Below, in pieces: positions 56,938 to 64,000 of a stretch of DNA of 64,000 nt (positions are counted from its first letter, which is position 1; every line of letters begins with the position of its first letter). The notes beneath the pieces were generated by a model, which ran no database searches, had not been told where the DNA came from, and worked only from the letters and a program-made list of their open reading frames with translations. This DNA is from Icerya purchasi (taxonomy: Eukaryota > Arthropoda > Insecta > Hemiptera > Monophlebidae). A program made the translations under genes and the position numbers. Where the stretch lies: NCBI GenBank assembly GCA_039619475.1, contig CM077115.1, positions 593,737,643-593,801,642 on the forward strand, read 5' to 3'.

Positions 56938-57335
56938 GTTTTTTTTTTTTTTTACTTTTTTATTGGGCTTGTCAGCTATGGACGATTACCCATCAAGAAG
57001 GAAGAACGTAGGACAAAAGGAAACTGAAGACACTAAGAAAGTTATTCGGGGAAGGTGGAGACGGCCAGAACTACTATGGAGAGACAGTAAGGGAGTCAAA
57101 AAAGATCGGTACTAGAACTCGTGCAATTAGCAGTCCAAAGGGAAATAAATTTGTAGACGAAAAAATATACAGGATACCTTAAAGGAAAGGAAAGCTTTCA
57201 TGTCTTGTTAGCCGTTATACCTAATTATAATACATTATATATATATTTAAACTAAATGCGCGGTTGACCAGCATAAAAAGAAAAGTATTTTTATCCATGT
57301 CTGCGATTGTTAGGCAGCGCCCACAAAAAGATCCT
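56938..57335 (-). mobile_element. family Z repeat (copy 2) with poly-A tail
   Basis: Reverse complement of 33,945-34,345: T tract (56,938-56,954), gggcttgtcagc, gtcctacgttcttc (complement) and the gatctttttgtgg end at about 57,325. Divergence is substantial but collinear for ~390 bp. Confidence 0.6.
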
Positions 57336-57420
57336 CATCAACAGAAATATACGGAATAACTACGCAAGAACTTACAGCTCAAATATAAAAAATACGATAA
57401 TTGATTTTTAACACCAATTT
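57336..57420. other. no feature seen
   Basis: Short AT-rich junction. Confidence 0.3.
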
Positions 57421-57952
57421 AAAACAATTATCTAATTTTTATCAAATACCCCAACGCGTTTTGAAGACAAAGCTTTTCTTATAATATATAAATTTAATAA
57501 ATACTATGTCTAAAAATATAAAAAATAACGGATAAAAGTCGATGACAAAAGTCGATTATTGCGCAATTAAATATAAACTATGAAAAATGACTGATAAAAT
57601 AAAATTAAAATATATCTATAATTTTTATACTGGTTACTTATTGTGTATGATTTCATATTTGTTCATTTGCAATTTTAATTTTAATTTATATTTGAATTTA
57701 ATTTTTTTGTATTTTTTATGTAAACATTGCTTAAACTTTTAAATATTTTTATTTTATTTTATTAGTTATGTTTCACAATTTATATTTAATTGTGCAATAA
57801 TCGACTTTTGTCATCGACTCTTGAACGTTATTTTTTATATTTTGGCATCGTCTTTATTAAATTTATATATTATAATAATTCCCGTGATCATGAAGCTCTT
57901 TGTCTTCGATACGCGCCGGGGTATTTGATAAAAATTAAATAATTACTGTACA
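57421..57952. mobile_element. palindromic MITE-like element (~530 bp)
   Basis: Left arm 57,421-57,590 (ttttatcaaataccccaacg ... gtcgatgacaaaagtcgatt) is inverted at about 57,770-57,950 (aatcgacttttgtcatcgac ... ggggtatttgataaaaatt) around an AT-rich centre. The right arm carries a ~20-bp insertion (cccgtgatcatgaagctc) absent from the left. No coding capacity; a non-autonomous fold-back or MITE element of unknown superfamily. Confidence 0.78.
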
Positions 57953-58404
57953 ATAAACATAAACAGTAAGCGAAATAAACAGATACATTGATAAAAAAGA
58001 CAAATGTAAAGAGAAGAACAAAACAAATTCCGAAAAAAAGATTGAACAAAAAAAAAAAAATTATTAAATAAACGAGTCATGACACTTAACATTAATAATA
58101 AAATAACAATCGCAATTAATGATAAAAAATAATAAACGAATAAATAAATTGAATTATTAAAGTGAGATTTTAGCTCGTTCGTAAATGCTCACGTATATAT
58201 TCTTACACTTACGAATAGAGAATTGCGACGTGTTTCGTGGAATATTTCAAATAATGAAACAAGACAAAACGGTGATAGTGAACTGAGAAGCGCCTACTGA
58301 TTCCGTTGACTAATTCCTTTTTTTTTATCGAGAATCGTGTAAATTTTTGTCCGTTCTTTTCTTTTCGAATTATCCTTCGCTTCTTTCGTTTTCTCTCTGT
58401 GTAT
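57953..58404. other. no gene seen
   Basis: A-rich low-complexity sequence. Confidence 0.45.
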
Positions 58405-58456
58405 TTTTCTTCTTCTTCTTCTTCTTTTTCTTCTTCTTCTTCTTCTTCTTCTTCTT
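58405..58456. repeat. (TTC)n microsatellite
   Basis: About 16 cttctt units with one ttt interruption; frames through it are poly-Ser or poly-Glu artefacts. Confidence 0.95.
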
Positions 58457-58499
58457 CCGGCGACTGTTTTGAAAAAGCATCCGAATGGAAATGTATCAT

Positions 58500-58742
58500 C
58501 TCGCCTCTCCGTGGAGCGTTCTGCCTTGTATATTCTTATTTACTTAAGCTTGGACTTCCTACCCCTTATTGTGCTTCTTATATCCTGTCCTTTCCTTCTC
58601 CACTAATTATTCCTGTTATATTGATTGCTTTTTAGATCAAATTTCTGATCGGATCAAAATATAACCGACTTCTTTCCTTACCCCTTTTGTTTCTGGGTAA
58701 AGGTCCTTGGTTGACGAGCCCAAAAAAATAAAAAAAAAAAAA
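58500..58742 (+). pseudogene. family X non-LTR retrotransposon tail and 3' UTR (copy 6)
   Basis: LGLPTPYCASYILSFPSPLI (about 58,549-58,608) aligns with the LGLP-PYNSSFIL-FPSS tail of copies 1 and 2 in frame with a stop at 58,636. The UTR ends ggtccttggttgacgagccc followed by poly-A. The UTR is diverged from copies 1, 2 and 4, resembling instead the cgttgctgacaagccc end of family Z. Confidence 0.6.
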
Positions 58743-60400
58743 TCCCACGAATAATAAGCTTTGTCGGAAATGGATATGTTACGCGGGTTGAAAAAAGAAA
58801 AGGGGGAAGAAAATTATTATTGCATCAACTTTCGTTGTGTTTTAGTTGCATTTTGTCTGATACGAGGTTTTTTGATGTTAGGTGTAATCGAGAAAGGCTT
58901 TTTTCGCTTCAAAAAATGTAACTGGAAAAAGATGTAAATAAATGTAACGGAAAATTTAGATCACACATATGATGAAAACTATAAGCAAAAAAAAGGCCAA
59001 TTCGAAATGCTATTCCATTCGATATGGTACAGATGAAGCGGTAAAAGGACGGAAAATTACGGAACTGGGATTTAAGGGAGGAGACACGAAGTGTTTAGAC
59101 AGAAAAATAGCGATCGTTGGGAAACTGAGTAAACGCCAATTGAAAACTCGGAGTGGATAGCTGGAATATGAAAGGAAGAATGATTGGAAGAAGCAATTAA
59201 GCTACGGAATTTGCAAAATTTCGCTTTACTCTCAATACTCGTGCGATTTTGAAGAGCCTACCGAATCGATGATGCGAATGGAAAAGGAAAAATCAGATTA
59301 CGAAGAAGAAGATAAAGTTGCACGAGTGATCAGAAAAATAGGGAGAAGAGATAATAAAAAACTTCACGAGCGCTCAAGAAGTTGGAAGCAAAAAAGTAAT
59401 TGAAGAAAATCTGAGCAGTTAAAAATAATAACTCGTAAGATTGCCGGTAATTCGGCTGTATAAATTGATAGAAAAGAAAACAGTCGAAAATATTCAGGGT
59501 GACCATGTGATTCGGGAGTGCGAAAAAAGCTCAAACATAACGTTGGTCGGTGTAAAAATGTCATGTGATGGGAAAAAGCGAATGGAATTAATTATAATAT
59601 TCCTGTTTGGCGCAAGGAAGTGATTTAGGATGTAAGGATAGGAGTTGATGAAGTTAAAATGTAAAGAAAATTCTTAAAAGGAATTTTTATATAAAGTATA
59701 AAATAGTGCTTTTAGGCGATGCGACAAAGAAGGATTTTTTAATTTTTTTGAGGGCATGATGCAAATTTTGAAAAATAGACATAGCTGAGAAAAATAAAAA
59801 ACAGTTTAGAAAAAGACAAACATAGAATGAGAAAACGAGGGGTGATACAAGATGTGCGAATAAATAAGAGCCCGCCCTCCTTTTCATTCGTTGATCCTAC
59901 TCTGGTTATTATCGCTTTCTGATCAAAAGCTTGCCTACATCTTTGCTTGTTTCTGCTTACTTCTCCATCCGTCAAAAGTGGCGATTTTCATCTAATAATA
60001 AAACTCCAATTTTATCCCCTTTATTTCGCCCCTTCAATTTTTTCCCTGCGTATTTTCAGTCGTGATAAACTTTCTTTTTTCTTTTTTTTTTTGCAGCTTC
60101 TCCAGTTTCCATTATCCTATTTAATTTGATTCATTATAAATCTGTTCCGTAGTATTTCGTTAGAACATAGAATTTACCAGTCCTTTAAGCTCCTTACCAC
60201 TAACTGACGATGGCTTCAAAGAGTTAAATGGACGTGATTCTTCTGTCCTACTCTGAATTATATCGAATTTTTTAATCTTTTCCGCTTCCGTTCAATTTAC
60301 TGTTATCTTAGTTCTCTTTGTTTCCTCTTCTTTAGTTTTCCGTATAATTCTCATATTTTCGGACTTTTGCAAACCATCTCAATTACTTCGTCTTTTCCTT
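58743..60400. other. AT-rich non-coding DNA; no gene seen
   Basis: Frames such as 58,969-59,160 and 59,739-59,975 lack motifs. Upstream parts of the family X copy below may begin near 59,950, where the sequence becomes pyrimidine-rich. Confidence 0.4.
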
Positions 60401-61205
60401 CTAACCATTATATATAATACTTATTCTCATATCTATGAACTTATCACTCAACGAAGGTTAATTGTCTGTGAATTCCCGGTCATTCAGTCATTGAGAGCAA
60501 TGTGATTTGGCGTACTCATCAGCTCGCTCCTTAATTCTTAACGGAAGATTATTGGGCAGATTTTCAGTTCACAACATTACTCTTATTTCCTCAGCTGCTC
60601 ATTCCAAACTAGGGATCACAATTTCTGTTGTTCTTTACGTTCCATCTCGGTTTCTTTTATCTCCTTATTCAACTTTACCCCCCGTCAATGCTAGACCCCC
60701 TCCCCCATTTAAAACGCTTCACAATCTCGACTATTTTTCGCCTTCTGTTTAATTATAATCTCCTTCCTACAGTATTTTCTCCTTTCTTATCTGCATACCC
60801 ACTTCATTTCAATCTCTCAACTTTGCTCATCTACCCAATTTCATTGCGACACTGATCATGTTTTTGTTTGAATATTTGGAATTTTTTCGGATGAACAATT
60901 TTCCTTTTATTCCATTCCGTTGAGTCTTCCAACTCCTCTAATTTTACTTTTGTTAATTTTTATTTTTTATTCTTAAACGATTAAAAACATGACTACTTCT
61001 CCTTTACAATGTTTAGGTTAATGTCCTCAGACACAATAACACGCAACAAAGACTTGATCTTACTGCTCTGAATAGTGCCCTTTACCTTCTTTCTTTATCT
61101 ATTATCTTAGTTGTTCCTATTTTAGAAGTTTTTATTGAATTTGTTTCATCTATTTCATACATGTTGTTGGACCGATGCTCTCTCTGTTGACAAAAATTTA
61201 AAAGA
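60400..61205 (+). pseudogene. family X non-LTR retrotransposon, C-terminal region (copy 7)
   Basis: The frame at 60,507 includes ARSLILNGRLLGRFSVHNIT, then LISSAAHSKLG, resembling the end of RNase H and the linker after it; the DNA parallels 40,740-40,800. Further on, CDTDHVFV (about 60,846) is a degraded form of CDADHIFFEC. A 3' part with gttgttggaccgatgctc and an A-rich tail ends near 61,205. Many frameshifts; this is one of the more decayed copies. Confidence 0.5.
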
Positions 61206-61590
61206 AAAGGAAAAAGAGAATTTTTGATACTGTTCCTTATTTCATACTTACTTCAAATTCTTTGTTCGTTCCGTTTAAAAAATAACAGAGTAACTTTATT
61301 TTAAGTAACTAATTTTGTATACAATTTTCAGGTTAAACCAAAATATTTTATTTACTCTAATTCTAATTTTCTAACAAACTCAATAATGAAAAAAAAAGCA
61401 AAAAAACAGAACTAAATAAAAAGTATAGAAAATAAATATAAAGTTTAAAATCCAATTAATTAATAATACTGGCTAAATGGATAAATTCTGAGGCACAAAA
61501 AGTGTAAATATAAAATTGAATTAAGTTCAAATTCGATTTGTGTGTGAGTGTTCGAATATATATATATATATATCTATTATATAAAGCTGC
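61206..61590. other. AT-rich sequence with (TA)n at its end; no gene seen
   Basis: A short (TA)n tract at 61,556-61,573 lies at the border of the satellite array. Confidence 0.5.
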
Positions 61591-64000
61591 AAGAAAAAAA
61601 ATCGTACAGACCGTTCTATAGTAGCTAGAGAGTTAATTTTTTTTCAATCGAAGTATTTTCTTCGTCACATCATAAGAAAATAATAAGATCATCGAAATTT
61701 TAAAATTAAAGGACCCAAATTTCAAAAAATGTGAAAATCAATTTTTGTGAAACAAATTTTTAAAAAATTCCGCAGCCGATTCTATATGAGTTATGGTAAC
61801 AATTTTCTTTTTAATCTGCACACTAAGGTCTCCAGAATACAGGAAAAATAAAATATTCGAAAAATTTTGATATTTAAAGACCAAAATTTGTGAAAATGCA
61901 TGCTTAAAGCGGTAACCCCGGAAACTAAAAAAAAGTCCACAGCTCTTTCCGTGGTAGCTGGAAGGTCACTCCTTTTTTTAAATGATGTATTTTAATCGTA
62001 AGAATATAGGAAAAATACGAAACCGCCAAATTTTTGAAATTAAAGGGCCCAAATTTTGAAAAATGTGGAAACCAAATTTCAAGAAAAAAATTTTTAAAAA
62101 TTTCTGAAGCCAGATCTATATAAGTTACGACATTGATTTTCATTTTAACTTATATACTAAGGTCTTCAAAATACAGGAAAAATGTAAAATTCGAAAAATT
62201 TTGATATTTAGGGATCAAAATTTGCCAAAATACACGCCTAAAGCGGTAAGACTCGAAACTAAAAAAAAGTCCACAGCCATTTCCGTGGTAGCTGGAGAGG
62301 CCCTCTATTTTTTAAATGATGTATTTCAACCGCTGGAATATAGGAAAAATACAAAACCTCAGAAATTTTAAAATTAAAGGGCTCAAACTTTGAAAAATGT
62401 GAAAATCAAGTTTTAAGAAAAAACATTTCAAAAAATTACACAGCTGGTTCTATGTGAGTTACAGTTTTGATTTACTTTTTAACGTGCATATCAAGTTTTC
62501 GAAAATACAGGAAAAATATAAAATTTAAAAAATGTTGATATTTAAGGACCAAAATTTGGAAAAATACATGAACAAAGCGGTAAAAAATAGTCCACAGACC
62601 TTTACACGGCAGCTAGAAGGTCACTCTTTTTAAAAAATGATGTGCATCAATTACTCAGCATGGGAAAAATACGAGATCCGCCAAAGTTTTGAAATTAAAG
62701 GACCCAAATTTTGAAAAATGTGAAAATTAAGTTTTGAGCAAAAAATTTTTAAAAAATTCTACAGCCGGTTCTATATAAGTTACGATATTACTTTTCTTTT
62801 TAACCTGCATACAAAGGTCTCTAGAATACAAGAAAATAATAAAATTCGAAAAATTTTGATATTTAGGGAACAAAATTTGTGAAAATACACTCTTAATGAG
62901 GATAACCCTGGAAACTAAAAAAAAGTCCACAGCCATTTCCGTGGTAATTGGAGAGTCCCTCTCTTTTTTAAATGATGTATTTAAATCTCTAGAATATAGG
63001 AAAAATACGAGACCCCAAAAATTTTTGAATCAAAGCACCCAAATTTCGAAAAATGTGAAAATCAAGCTTTAAAAAAAATGTTCAAAAAATTCTACAGCCG
63101 GATCTATATGAGTCACGGTTTTGATTTTCATTTTGACTTGCATACTACGGTCTCCAGAATACAGAAAAAATATAAACTTTGAAAATTTTTGATATTCAAG
63201 GACCAAAATTTGGGAAAATACACTTCTAAATCGATAACCCTGGAAACTAAAAAAAAGTCCACAGCTTTTTCCAATGATAGCTGGAGGATCGGTCTTTTTT
63301 TAAAATGAAGTATTTCAATCGCTAGAATATAGGAAAAATACGAAATCTCAAACATTTTAAAATTAAGGCGCTCAAATTTTGAAAAATATGAAAATCATGT
63401 TTTAAAAATTCTATAGCCGATTCTATATAAGTTGCGGTATTGATTTTCTTTTTAACCTGTACACTAAGGTCTCCAGAATAGGGAGAAAATATAAAATTCG
63501 AAAAATTTTGATATTAAGGAACCGTAATTTTGGAAAATACACGCTTAAAGCGGTAATCCCGGAAACTAAAAAAAAGTCCACAGCCCTTTCCATGGTAGCT
63601 GGGAGCTCACTTTTTTTTTTAAATGATGTATTTCAATCGCTAAAATATAGGAAAAATACGATTCTCCCAAAATTTTGAAAAATTTGAAAATCAAGCTTTA
63701 AGAAAATTTTTTTTTTTTAAAATTCCGCAGCCGGATCTATATGTGTTACGGTATTGATTTTCTTCTTAATCTGCACATTAAGGTCTCCAAAATATAGGAA
63801 AAATAAGATTCGAAATATTTCGATATTTAGAGACCAAAATTTGGGGAGATACACGCTGAAAGCGGTAAGATTGGAAACTAAAAAAAAAAGTCCACAGCCC
63901 TTTCCATGGTAGTTGGAGAGTCATTCCGTTTTTTAAATAATGTAATAGAATTCCTGGAATATATGGAAAATACGGGAGCCCTAAAATTTAAAAGTTAACT
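61591..64000 (+). repeat. satellite array, ~330-bp dimeric units, continuing past the window
   Basis: The motif agtccacag recurs at about 61,934, 62,269, 62,589, 62,924, 63,257, 63,575 and 63,889, with a diverged first unit near 61,600. Unit lengths are therefore about 314-335 bp, eight units in all with the last cut off. Between successive motifs lies a related one (ccgcagccg-ttctatatga, for example 61,769, 63,423 and 63,724), so each unit is made of two diverged ~165-bp monomers, A and B. Both contain an aga(a)tacagg / agaatatagg aaaaata block followed by attttga-at-ta block and aaattt-gaaaa. Adjacent units are clearly diverged. The short frames within it are not genes. Confidence 0.9.

Noticed and set aside
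58209..58635. Poly-Ser (plus) and poly-Glu (minus) frames
   Set aside because: Both cross the same (TTC)n microsatellite; only the short tail at 58,549-58,636 has homology to other copies.

Overview
The window is AT-rich eukaryotic nuclear DNA, most likely from an insect or another arthropod. It has no bacterial operons or ribosome binding sites. It is full of microsatellites, poly-A/poly-T tails, tRNA-derived and non-LTR retroelement debris, MULE/Foldback, pogo and Tc1 DNA transposons, and a satellite array. I found no convincing intact host protein-coding gene; almost everything recognisable is transposable element.

Layout. 1-4.0 kb: essentially featureless apart from one retroelement 3' end. 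4.0-6.3 kb: a (CA/TA) microsatellite, a Penelope-like 3' end, a short repeat, a reverse transcriptase tail, a tRNA-derived SINE (minus) and an endonuclease fragment. 6.4-9.8 kb: two inverted copies of a ~265 bp repeat, a jockey 3' UTR fragment and a broken pogo/Tigger transposase. 9.8-16.8 kb: non-coding, with two direct copies of a TIR-bearing repeat at 12 kb. 16,832-22,913: a complete Foldback element with its 9-bp target duplication. 23-30 kb: no gene seen. 30.8-36 kb: jockey fragment, several retroelement tails and a hairpin repeat. 36.6-38.1 kb: a GC/CpG-rich island with a GA tract, the best candidate for a host promoter or first exon. 39-61 kb: further decayed non-LTR fragments from several families, a Tc1 pseudogene and palindromic elements. 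61.59 kb to the window end: a satellite with ~330 bp dimeric repeat units.

The most notable object is the Foldback element. Each ~0.8 kb arm is an array of five ~150 bp units, and the arms are inverted around a 4.4 kb core. The core encodes a MULE/NOF-type DDE transposase whose C-terminus reads as a ubiquitin-specific-protease-like cysteine peptidase: a Cys box, a CxxC...CxxC zinc ribbon, and a GHY/WxxYDD His-Asp box. A three-copy 8-bp tandem repeat shifts the frame inside the zinc ribbon, so the catalytic Cys lies in one reading frame and the His/Asp in the next. Apart from that the element looks young: target duplication intact, arms nearly identical.

All calls come from reading the sequence and recalled family motifs. 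No database search was run, and edges of decayed elements are approximate.
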